Assembly: GCF_000282035.1 (NCBI RefSeq)
Contig: NZ_AKKA01000087.1
Span: 151,590 to 215,589 of the forward strand
Direction: 5' to 3'
Source: Rhizobium sp. CF122
GTDB lineage: Bacteria; Pseudomonadota; Alphaproteobacteria; Rhizobiales; Rhizobiaceae
Length of the DNA stretch: 64,000 nt
The position numbers and the translations under genes were made by a program. The notes under the pieces are model-generated. The model had not been told where the DNA came from, made no database searches, and was given only the letters and a program-made list of their open reading frames with translations. Shown piece by piece: positions 8,726-16,842 of the stretch. Within the stretch, counting starts at the first letter, position 1. Every line of letters starts with the position of its first letter.

Positions 8726-8884
8726 ATGTACAACGCCAAGCGCGACGGTTACGGGAACGGTGCAAACCTTGCGATTCCGTCAATGGGCGAGATCGAGGGC
8801 CGCATAGCCGTTCTAAAGGTTGTCGCAATACGTCTTACCAAGCGTGGGGGGACGCGCCGATCTATTCCGGTGTTCGACAGCTAA
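8726..8884 (+). CDS. 52-residue hypothetical protein
   Basis: The frame starts at the ATG at 8726 with GAGG eight bases before it and ends at the TAA at 8884. The product is basic, with a glycine/asparagine-rich head (MYNAKRDGYGNGANLAIP) and a beta-strand-like middle (EIEGRIAVLKVVAIRLTKR). No family recognised. The ribosome-binding site and composition make it slightly more likely than not to be translated. Confidence 0.35.
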   Translation: MYNAKRDGYGNGANLAIPSMGEIEGRIAVLKVVAIRLTKRGGTRRSIPVFDS

Positions 8885-9279
8885 GTGGACCGCGTCATTT
8901 CCGGATTGCGTCTGTCCTGCAACTTGGATCAATTCTGTCCTTGGCTACTAAGATGGTCCAGCGCCAAGAGTAAAGCAGCGACGCGGTTTATCGAAGAAAG
9001 GCAATCTGCCAAACCGGAATAGTTTTCGACTAGCCAGTTGAGCGCTGCGCTCAGTACCAGCGACCGCGACCGTAAAAGCCGCCGCCTTTGGCCACCTCAC
9101 GGGTAGTCCACGCCTCATCGATTTTCCAGGGCAGGCCGCCCAGCTGGCGATCGGACGCAAATGACGTTTGCCAACCATTCCGCTAACGCGCATAGTGTTT
9201 GTAGCAGCAGCTAATGCCAAGGGCGCTACTGCCTAGGGTTCCATCCCCTCGGCCCCAACAAGTAAAGGAGGACGCGCAA
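8885..9279. other. No recognisable gene
   Basis: Roughly 395 bases without a supported reading frame. It presumably holds the promoter of the small gene at 9280. Confidence 0.4.
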
Positions 9280-9429
9280 ATGTCTTCCATCACAACCCGC
9301 CGCCATATCGAAAACTTCATGGGCGGAGTTCGCCGATTTCATTACGGCAATTTCGCTGTTGAGGGATCACTGTTGTTCGGCTTGGCATTCGTCACAGCCA
9401 TGTTGTTGTACGGCGTAATTTGGCACTGA
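9280..9429 (+). CDS. 49-residue single-helix membrane protein
   Basis: Starts at the ATG at 9280, preceded by a strong AAAGGAGG ribosome-binding site. The product has a hydrophilic head with aromatic and basic residues (FMGGVRRFHYGNFAVEG) and one C-terminal hydrophobic helix (SLLFGLAFVTAMLLYGVIWH). The excellent ribosome-binding site makes it one of the better supported small genes here. The function is unknown. Confidence 0.6.
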   Translation: MSSITTRRHIENFMGGVRRFHYGNFAVEGSLLFGLAFVTAMLLYGVIWH

Positions 9430-10323
9430 GCGTTAGTCCATTCGGCCAAGAGATTCATAACATTGCGATCTCACCGTTTCCGGCCATCCGGACATCATCT
9501 CGGGATCAATCGAAGCCCGGCGGGCCCGTTACGTTGACTACGTTTGTTGCGAAGGATTGGTCCGAGGTTGATTTCACGCAGTCCCGGCTATGGCTTTCCA
9601 CTCAGCCGCAGCAGTCAGCCTATAACGGCGACCTCACTCTTCGAGATAATCCGATTTGACGCGTCTCTTTGGCCGTTTGGCGTGTTAGAAAGTCCAGCCT
9701 GCGTAAATCTACAACCTCTATGCAATCAGGCCGCTGTACCATTTTCCTGTTGAGGTACCGGTGTTGTAGGCTGGTGCGACCGGGCCTTCCCGTTAGGAGC
9801 GACCCAAAGCCCCCTGTGCCGTGAGCACCTGTTGCGGACCGGTGTCCCGAGGGGACGGCAGCGACGGATGTCTGGTGGGAGGTTGCGCCATTGAGCGCCA
9901 ATACAGGGAATGACGCGTGTCGCGGTGTGGCGGCACCCGGGCAGTGGATCTGGCTAAACTGCCGGAGCCCGTATTCCGCAGCCGCCCGAACGGCATCGTC
10001 ACCGCCGCCCAGACGCTTGGACCCTGTCACGTCAACGACGTTCCCGAGCGTGAGGACGTGTCGGAAGGCAAGGTTGGCCTACCGATGCCTATGGCCGTCA
10101 GGATCGTGCATGCCCCGCCGCCTTTCCTGGAAATATCTCCAGAATGCCCCCGCTAAGACCCTTCGCCTAGCACCTGGCCGCTGAATGCAGATTCGAAATT
10201 AGGAAGTGCGGCGACATCAATAGGTCGCGACCAGACAGATCGTTCCCGTCAGAAGGGTGCATGATCAGGGCAGAGTCGACTGGGGACATGATCTGCAGTG
10301 TCCCAAATCGCGAAAGGACCCGC
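9430..10323. other. About 0.9 kb without a supported gene
   Basis: Frames on both strands are short, overlapping and poor in ribosome-binding sites. None shows a recognisable domain. The 3' end must contain the promoter of the esterase gene at 10324. Nothing clearly marks a mobile element. Confidence 0.4.
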
Positions 10324-11235
10324 ATGTCCATTCAATCGCCTGGCCCCACCGAAAAGGGCATGCTGCAGTTTCTCGCGATTTGCGATGCCTTTTATCCGCC
10401 ACAAGCCGTTGGAGCATCGATCGAACAGCAGCGGCGTTGGTACAACGCCCTTTGCGTACGCTTCGACCGCCCGCTGCCCGCCGAGATGATCTTTTCGGAC
10501 GGCATGCTCCAGCGCATACCGATCCGGCGCTACCGTCCGCGGGAAATCGCCACGCGAACCATTCTGCTCTATCTTCACGGCGGTGGCTTCGTTGTCGGCT
10601 CACTCGAGAGCCACCATGCCATCTGCGCCGAGATCGCCGATTTTGCCGGTGCGGAACTGGTTTCCGTCGATTACCGGCTGGCCCCTGAATATCGCTGGCC
10701 GGCACAGACAGATGATGCGTTTGCCGTGCTGAAGCATCTGCTTTGCGCCAACAACAGCGTCGTGCTGATCGGCGACAGCGCCGGCGGAAATCTTGCGGCT
10801 GGCCTTGCATTGCGTGCACGCGATGAGGGCCTGCCGGGCGTCGTCGGCCAGGTCCTGATCTATCCGGCGCTCGGCGGAGACCTTGCCACGGGCTCCTATG
10901 TCGAAATGGCCGCAGCGCCCGGCCTGACGACAGCGGATGTCGCCTACTACCGCGAAATCCTTCAGGCGCCGGCAGGCAATGAGATCGCCGCGCCGTTGCA
11001 GGCATCTTCGCTTGCCGGACTGCCACCGGCCTTCATCACGGTCGCGCATTTCGATCCGCTCCGAGACGACGGCCGGCAATATGCCGCCCGGCTCGCCGCC
11101 GAAGACATCGAGGTATGGTTTCGAGAAGAGCCGCAGATGGTGCACGCCTGGTTGCGTGCCCGCCACATGAGCGATGGCGCGCGCGACGGCTTCTATGCCG
11201 TGTGCGACGCCATCAGGCGTTTTGCGACGGCCTGA
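10324..11235 (+). CDS. Alpha/beta hydrolase (hormone-sensitive-lipase family esterase)
   Basis: A 303-residue serine esterase. It has the oxyanion-hole motif HGGG at residues 85-88, the nucleophile elbow GDSAG with Ser152, an Asp in HFDPLRDD and a His in MVHAWLRA that complete the triad. No signal peptide is seen, so it is cytoplasmic. I start at the ATG at 10324 (AAAGGAC just upstream) rather than the in-frame ATG at 10261. It converges tail to tail with the CocE-type hydrolase gene, with three bases between the stop codons. Its place at the end of the carnitine block suggests it could hydrolyse an acylcarnitine or betaine ester, but that is inference; the substrate range of this family is wide. 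Confidence 0.8.
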   Translation: MSIQSPGPTEKGMLQFLAICDAFYPPQAVGASIEQQRRWYNALCVRFDRPLPAEMIFSDGMLQRIPIRRYRPREIATRTILLYLHGGGFVVGSLESHHAICAEIADFAGAELVSVDYRLAPEYRWPAQTDDAFAVLKHLLCANNSVVLIGDSAGGNLAAGLALRARDEGLPGVVGQVLIYPALGGDLATGSYVEMAAAPGLTTADVAYYREILQAPAGNEIAAPLQASSLAGLPPAFITVAHFDPLRDDGRQYAARLAAEDIEVWFREEPQMVHAWLRARHMSDGARDGFYAVCDAIRRFATA

Positions 11236-11238
11236 CGA

Positions 11239-13242
11239 TCACATCAGGTCGCGCGCGATCCGCGTTTCGGGAAAGATCTTTTCGAATATCTGCACGTCGC
11301 CCTCAAACGCCGTGACAACTGCGCTGACGATCCAATCGGTCCCGGTGCATGCAATCCGAGCGGTCGCGACCGTCCGCACGACCCAACCGGGGCGGCGCAT
11401 GTCGCAGGTCCAGGTCGACGTGCCGGTCATCGACAGCGGATCATCCGGCGCAATTGACCAGACTTCTTCCCGCAATTGCCGCGTCGACAGGCCGGTCTGG
11501 GGATGCTCGTAAAGTCCGGTATCCTCGTGGATGTGATACTCCGTCCGGTTGGCCGAAAGATTGCGGATGACCTGCCGCTTTGTTGCTGCGGCTTTATGCT
11601 CGATATATTTCGGCAGCGGATCGGGATTGGCCGGTTCCTTGATTTCGATCCTCCTGAAATCACCGAGCAATGGCAGTGCCAGGCCGAGAGATGCGAGATC
11701 GATCTCGACCCCTTCGTCTTCCGGCGGTGGCAGGATCATCGGCCAATATGCGCTGGAAAGCGAAAGACGGATACGATGGCCCTTGCGGAAGCGATAACCG
11801 CAGGCATCAAGCACGAGCCGGACCGACACCTTCTCGCCTGGAGCCAGCGGTTTGGGATCGGCATTGCCATCGCGGTGGGTGAGATTGACGACGCCAAAGG
11901 CGGCACGCGTTGCCGTGCCATCCGGATGGACGTCGATGAGCCGGGCACAGAGATTGCCACCTGTGGCGTGGGCGCGCAGCGCAAGCGTAAGCACGGGCCG
12001 ACCGAGATAATCGCAATCCCCGGCAAGCGGTACTGTCTCGAAGACCAGCGAGCCGGCATCGTCCGCACGCTGGTCGATTGCCATTTCGGCGTCTGGCTTC
12101 AGCGTGAAATATTCACCGGATGCCGTCCCGGTGTCGAGCGGAGAGCGCAGATAGACCATATGATCGGGCGCGTGCGGGATCGGCATGCCCTGCGTCAAAC
12201 GGCCGAATTGCTCGACATAGAAGCATTCCATCTGCGGTGGCGACCAGGCGTCCTTGGCGATCCAGAAGCCTGGATCGGCGTCGCGCCGCGCGGCAGGGCG
12301 CACGGCATCGAGAATATAGGCGCGTGCCTGCGGTAATCCGTCGGTCCCATTGTCCTCGCCGCGCAGCCATTTGTTCCACCAGGCGATCGCTTCGCCATGG
12401 AAATCGGCGCGGGGCTTCGGCCAGGCGAAGTGCGGATATTTGTGGACCCAGGGGCCGATCAGCGCCTTCGCCTTGCTCCCCAGGCCCTCGACCGCCATCA
12501 GTGGCGTATTGCGGTAGCCGTCGGCCCAGCCGGCGATGACGAGTGTGGGGATCTGCACGCTCGAAAAATCCTCGCAAATCGAGCCGTGACGCCAGAAAGC
12601 GTCGCGCCGCTGGTGTGCCAGCCACTCCTCCATCAGGAAGGGTTCGCCCGCCAGGCGTTCCAGCCACATCTCCTTCCAGCGCTCGCCGACAAGCGCGGGG
12701 TCGGGTGGGCGCGATTGATAGCCGAGCATGGTCGCGGCCCATGAAAGCTGTGCGGAGAGGTGGCAGCCGTTCTTGTAGTGGATGTCGTCGTTATAGCGGT
12801 CGACGGTCGAGGCGATCGATATGATGGCCTTGAGCGCGGGCGGGCGCAGCGCTGCGACCTGCAGGCTGTTGAAGCCGCCCCAGGAGATGCCCATCATGCC
12901 GACCGAGCCGTTCGACCATGGCTGTTCTGCGATCCAGGCTATCAATTCGCAGGCATTGGCGAGTTCGAGCTCGGTATATTCGCCGTCGATAACGCCGTCG
13001 GATTCACCGGACCCTCTGATATCGACGCGCACCCCGGCAATGCCGGCCGCGGCAAAGACGGGATAGGTGGATTCGTCGCGCAGGCTGGTTCCGTCGCGCT
13101 TGCGGTAGGGTAGGAATTCTAACACCGCCGGCACCGGCTCTGCCTCGGCATTGTCAGGCATCCAGATCCGCGCCGCCAGCCGCGTTCCGTCCTTGAGCAT
13201 GATCCATTCGTTTTCGATGACAGTGAAGCTGCGGTTAGTCAT
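11239..13242 (-). CDS. CocE/NonD-family hydrolase
   Basis: A 667-residue serine hydrolase of the X-Pro dipeptidyl-peptidase/cocaine-esterase family. The alpha/beta-hydrolase domain has the nucleophile in GISWGG (Ser120), the pattern VRVDIRGSGESDG, and a C-terminal jelly-roll domain (~residues 390-560, with YRFRKGHRIRLSLSSAYWP). Length is normal for the family. I start at the ATG at 13242 (GGAAC before it) because the upstream TTG extension has no family similarity. It is the last gene of the transporter/carnitine operon, 50 bases behind the ABC ATPase. Members cleave esters or amides of small amines; an acyl-carnitine or dipeptide-like substrate delivered by the co-encoded importer would fit. 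Confidence 0.85.
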   Translation of the reverse strand: MTNRSFTVIENEWIMLKDGTRLAARIWMPDNAEAEPVPAVLEFLPYRKRDGTSLRDESTYPVFAAAGIAGVRVDIRGSGESDGVIDGEYTELELANACELIAWIAEQPWSNGSVGMMGISWGGFNSLQVAALRPPALKAIISIASTVDRYNDDIHYKNGCHLSAQLSWAATMLGYQSRPPDPALVGERWKEMWLERLAGEPFLMEEWLAHQRRDAFWRHGSICEDFSSVQIPTLVIAGWADGYRNTPLMAVEGLGSKAKALIGPWVHKYPHFAWPKPRADFHGEAIAWWNKWLRGEDNGTDGLPQARAYILDAVRPAARRDADPGFWIAKDAWSPPQMECFYVEQFGRLTQGMPIPHAPDHMVYLRSPLDTGTASGEYFTLKPDAEMAIDQRADDAGSLVFETVPLAGDCDYLGRPVLTLALRAHATGGNLCARLIDVHPDGTATRAAFGVVNLTHRDGNADPKPLAPGEKVSVRLVLDACGYRFRKGHRIRLSLSSAYWPMILPPPEDEGVEIDLASLGLALPLLGDFRRIEIKEPANPDPLPKYIEHKAAATKRQVIRNLSANRTEYHIHEDTGLYEHPQTGLSTRQLREEVWSIAPDDPLSMTGTSTWTCDMRRPGWVVRTVATARIACTGTDWIVSAVVTAFEGDVQIFEKIFPETRIARDLM

Positions 13243-13292
13243 TGTATAGTTCCATGTTTCATTACGCCTGCTGGTCTCGAACGACCGCTTGG

Positions 13293-14924
13293 TCAATTCC
13301 CGGCGCTGGCCATCTTTCGCGTCGTGAGCACCTTCTCCAGCCAGCCGATCTCCATTTCCGGCACGGATTTCAAGAGCAGATCCGTGTAGTCGTCAAAGGG
13401 CGGCGACAGCGCCGTCGATTTCGGGCCGAACCGCACCAGCTTGCCGCGATGCATCACCGCCACGCTGTCGGCGATCGCCCGGACGATCGCGATGTCGTGG
13501 GTGATGAAGACATAGGAGAGCTTCTCTTCTTCCTGCAGGCGCAAGAGCAGCTTGAGGATGCCCTCGGCCACCAGAGGATCGAGCGCCGAGGTCGGCTCGT
13601 CGCAAAGGATGAGTTCGGGCCTGGCGGCAAGTGCTCTTGCGATCGCTACGCGCTGTTTCTGGCCGCCTGACAGCTCGGCCGGGTAACGGTCGATGAAACC
13701 CTTGCCCATTTCGATCTGGTCGAGCAGTTCGTTTACCCGGGCAGTCTTTTCGCCCCCTCTCAGGCCATAATAGAAGGTCAGCGGGCGGCCGATGATGTCG
13801 CGGACCGTCTGGCGCGGGTTCATCGCTGTATCCGCCATCTGGTAGATCAGCTGTATGCGCCTCAAGTCGTCGTTCGGCCGGCTCTTGAGGCGGAGCGCAA
13901 GCGGCTTTCCATCAAAGACGATACGTCCGCTGCTCGGGGGCAGGAGGCCGGTGATGACGCGCGCCAGGGTCGATTTGCCCGAACCGGATTCGCCGACGAC
14001 GGCAAGCGTCTGCCCTTTCGGCACATGCAGACAAACATCGTGGAGCACCTTGAAGCCGTTGGAATATTCGGCGCTCACATTCTCCACCTTGAGAAGCCCG
14101 ATGGACTGATCGGCGGCTTCCTCACGGTAGGCTTGCCTGACGTTGACGAGGGCACGGGTATAGTCTTGCTGCGGCGTCTTAATGATCTGCTGGACGCTGC
14201 CATATTCCACCTGCTTGCCATGGCGCAGGACCATGATGTCGTCCGAGATCTGGGCGACGACTGCAAGATCGTGGGTGATATAGAGGGCGGCGGTGTGCGT
14301 TTCCTCGATGGCGTGCTTGATCGCCGCCAAAACGTCGATCTGCGTGGTGACGTCAAGAGCCGTGGTCGGCTCGTCGAAGACAATGAGTTCGGGGTTGGAG
14401 CAGAGCGCCATCGCCGTCATCGCACGCTGCAGCTGGCCGCCGGAGACTTGGTGGGCAAAGCGATCGCCGAAGGTCTCCGGATTGGGCAGACCCAAGACGC
14501 GGAACAGATAAAGCGCACGCTTGCGCGCCTCCTGCCTGGTCATCAGACCATGCTTGATCGAAGCTTCAATCACCTGATCGCCGAGCCTGTGCGCCGGATT
14601 GAAGGCGGCAGCCGCTGATTGCGCGACGTAGCAGACTCGCGCGCCGCGAATTTTTCGGATGCCGTTCTTGCCGAGCGCCAGGATATCGGTGCCGTCGAGC
14701 CGCACCTCGCCGCCGGTGATTTCTGCGCCGCCCCGACCATAGGCGAGGGCGGAGAGACCGATCGTCGACTTGCCGGCGCCCGATTCCCCGATCAGGCCGA
14801 GGACCTTGCCCTTCTGGAGATCGAAGGAAACGTCGTCGACGATCGTCACCCGCCTTGGCGGTTCGCCCGGCGGGTAGCTGGTCGCTTCGATCTTCAGATT
14901 GCGGACGGAAAGAAGCTCAGGCAT
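13293..14924 (-). CDS. ABC transporter ATP-binding protein, two fused ATPase domains (DppDF-type)
   Basis: A 543-residue protein with two ABC ATPase domains in tandem, each with Walker A (GESGAGKST near residue 46; GESGSGKST near 315), signature (VSGGQLQRAM; LSGGQKQRVA) and Walker B (LIVFDEPTTALD; LILCDEPTSALD). Fused DppD-DppF proteins power peptide/nickel-type importers with two different permeases. The 3' end of the downstream permease frame overlaps this start by 8 bp, so translation is coupled. With the permeases and binding protein beside it the importer is complete. Its place in the carnitine operon suggests a betaine substrate rather than peptides. Confidence 0.92.
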   Translation of the reverse strand: MPELLSVRNLKIEATSYPPGEPPRRVTIVDDVSFDLQKGKVLGLIGESGAGKSTIGLSALAYGRGGAEITGGEVRLDGTDILALGKNGIRKIRGARVCYVAQSAAAAFNPAHRLGDQVIEASIKHGLMTRQEARKRALYLFRVLGLPNPETFGDRFAHQVSGGQLQRAMTAMALCSNPELIVFDEPTTALDVTTQIDVLAAIKHAIEETHTAALYITHDLAVVAQISDDIMVLRHGKQVEYGSVQQIIKTPQQDYTRALVNVRQAYREEAADQSIGLLKVENVSAEYSNGFKVLHDVCLHVPKGQTLAVVGESGSGKSTLARVITGLLPPSSGRIVFDGKPLALRLKSRPNDDLRRIQLIYQMADTAMNPRQTVRDIIGRPLTFYYGLRGGEKTARVNELLDQIEMGKGFIDRYPAELSGGQKQRVAIARALAARPELILCDEPTSALDPLVAEGILKLLLRLQEEEKLSYVFITHDIAIVRAIADSVAVMHRGKLVRFGPKSTALSPPFDDYTDLLLKSVPEMEIGWLEKVLTTRKMASAGN

Positions 14925-15744
14925 CGCCGCGCCCTCCCTTGAGGCTGGATGTGCGTTTCAGGAGCCAGTCGACAACGAGGTTGACGCAGACAGCAAGCAC
15001 GGCGATCGCCGTGCCTGGCACAAGCGCTGCAGAAATGCCGAAGATAATACCGTCTTTGTTGTCCTTGACCATGCCGCCCCAATCGGCCGCAGGCGGTTGA
15101 ATGCCGAGGCCAAGGAAGGAAAGCGTTGACAGGAACAGGATCGAGAAGGCGAAGCGCAGGCCGAACTCGGCAAGCAGCGGCGACAGGGTGTTCGGCAGGA
15201 TTTCGCGGAAGATGATCCAGAGCTTGCCTTCACCGCGCAGTTTGGCCGCCTCGACGAATTCCATCACCGCGACGTCGAGCGCCACGGCACGGCCGAGACG
15301 GTAGACGCGGGTGGAATCGAGGATCGCCATGACGAGGATCAGGACGATGATGTTCTGCGGCAGGACGGCCAGAACCACGAGCGCGAAGATCAGCGTTGGG
15401 ATCGACATCATCAGATCGTTGAAGCGCGAAAAGATCGTGTCGATAAGGCCGCGCGAAACGGCGGCGGTGAAGCTCAAGATGACGCCGAGCGAAAAGGAGA
15501 TGATGGTGGCGGCGGACGAGACGAGCAGCGTCGTGCGCGCGCCGTAAATGAGGCGCGAAAGGATGTCGCGGCCGAGATTGTCGAGGCCGAAGACATATTG
15601 ATCATCGGGCAGCTGCCAGACGTCGCCGACGACCTGGGTCTCGCCATAGGGGGCGATCCAGGGCGCGAAAGCCGCAAAGATGAAGGCGATCGCGATACCG
15701 CTGATGCCGATCCAGGCGGTGATGGGGATGTCTCGCAATCTCAT
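14917..15744 (-). CDS. ABC transporter permease, DppC/OppC type
   Basis: A 275-residue inner-membrane permease. It has an N-terminal membrane helix, the OppC N-terminal domain, a conserved DNLGRDILSRLIYGARTTL stretch, and the cytoplasmic EAA loop (EAAKLRGEGKLWIIFREILPN) that contacts the ATPase. It overlaps the upstream permease by 4 bp and the ATPase by 8 bp. It forms a heterodimer with the DppB-type permease. Confidence 0.92.
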   Translation of the reverse strand: MRLRDIPITAWIGISGIAIAFIFAAFAPWIAPYGETQVVGDVWQLPDDQYVFGLDNLGRDILSRLIYGARTTLLVSSAATIISFSLGVILSFTAAVSRGLIDTIFSRFNDLMMSIPTLIFALVVLAVLPQNIIVLILVMAILDSTRVYRLGRAVALDVAVMEFVEAAKLRGEGKLWIIFREILPNTLSPLLAEFGLRFAFSILFLSTLSFLGLGIQPPAADWGGMVKDNKDGIIFGISAALVPGTAIAVLAVCVNLVVDWLLKRTSSLKGGRGDA

Positions 15745-16748
15745 CGCGGATGCCTCAGTCGGGGGTTGGCGATGATCGCGAGGATATCGGCCGTCATGTT
15801 GAGGAAGATGTAGACAGCCGCAAAGATCAGACCGCAGGCCTGCACGACAGGCATGTCGCGCACGGTGACCGCATCGACCATATATTGCCCCATGCCGGGA
15901 TAGACGAAGACGACTTCGACAACGACGACGCCGACCACGAGATAGGCAAGGTTCAATGCGACGACGTTGATGATCGGCGCGAGCGCATTGGGAGCGGCGT
16001 GTTTGACGATCGAGCGGAAGGCACCGAGGCCTTTCAGCTCCGCAGTCTCCATATAGGCCGACGACATGACGGATAGGATCGCCGCCCGCGTCATGCGCAT
16101 CATGTGCGCGAGCACGACGAGCACCAGGGTCGCCGTCGGCAGCGCGATCGCCTTCAATCGCTCGATGAAACCCATGCTGTCGTAAACGGTGGCCGGAAAG
16201 GTGGCCATTCCGAACTTCACGGCGAAGAAGAGGATCAGCAGGTAGCCGATGAAGAATTCCGGCAGCGAGATCGCCGCAAGCGAGATCACGTTGATGATCT
16301 TATCCGGCAGGCGGTTGCGGAAGTGCACCGACAGCATGCCGAGGCCAACGGCGAGCGGCACGGAAATGACCGCTGCGAACCCCGCCAGGAAGAGCGAATT
16401 GCCGAGACGCTTGCCGATCTGCTCGCTCACCGAATTCTTGCTGGCCCAGGACGTGCCGAAGTCACCTTGGACGGCGTTACCGAGCCACTCGACGTAGCGC
16501 GTCGTTACCGGACGGTTCAGCCCTAGGTCCTGGCGAATATTGGCAACGGCCTGCGGCGTCGCCGACTGGCCGAGATAGGTGGTTGCAAAATCGCCGGGCA
16601 GCGCTTCCAGCCCACCGAAGATCAGGATGGAAACGGCAAAAAGCAGGACGATGCTGAGCACGAAGCGCTCGAGGATGAGGGCGAGCAGCGGAAAACGCTG
16701 CCGGAACCCGAGGCCGGGCAGGATATTGCTTGGGGCCGGATTGGTCAT
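15741..16748 (-). CDS. ABC transporter permease, DppB/OppB type
   Basis: A 335-residue inner-membrane permease with the DppB-like N-terminal pattern (FGGLEALPGDFATTYLGQSA) and the EAA loop near residue 235 (ETAELKGLGAFRSIVKHAAP). Family length is ~310-340. It follows the binding-protein gene after a 94-base spacer that holds two hairpins, and overlaps the next permease by 4 bp. Confidence 0.92.
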   Translation of the reverse strand: MTNPAPSNILPGLGFRQRFPLLALILERFVLSIVLLFAVSILIFGGLEALPGDFATTYLGQSATPQAVANIRQDLGLNRPVTTRYVEWLGNAVQGDFGTSWASKNSVSEQIGKRLGNSLFLAGFAAVISVPLAVGLGMLSVHFRNRLPDKIINVISLAAISLPEFFIGYLLILFFAVKFGMATFPATVYDSMGFIERLKAIALPTATLVLVVLAHMMRMTRAAILSVMSSAYMETAELKGLGAFRSIVKHAAPNALAPIINVVALNLAYLVVGVVVVEVVFVYPGMGQYMVDAVTVRDMPVVQACGLIFAAVYIFLNMTADILAIIANPRLRHPR

Positions 16749-16777
16749 GGCGAAGACCTCGCGCTAAAACGTCGGGA

Positions 16778-16836
16778 GGACCGCGGGTTTCACCCACGGT
16801 CCCGGCTTCGTTGGAGATCGGAGGGGCATGCGCCCC
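16778..16836 (-). promoter_or_regulatory. Two intercistronic hairpins between binding protein and permease genes
   Basis: Directly after the binding-protein stop there is a GGGGC-N4-GCCCC hairpin (16823-16836). A second one follows (16778-16802) with an 11-position stem carrying one mismatch and a 3-base loop. Neither has a T run, so they look like mRNA-stabilising or partially terminating elements that raise binding-protein output over the permeases. Confidence 0.6.
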
Positions 16837-16842
16837 TTGCCA

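Noticed and set aside
9917..10156. Small plus-strand ORF before the esterase gene
   Set aside because: No ribosome-binding site, overlapping frames on both strands, and no recognisable domain.
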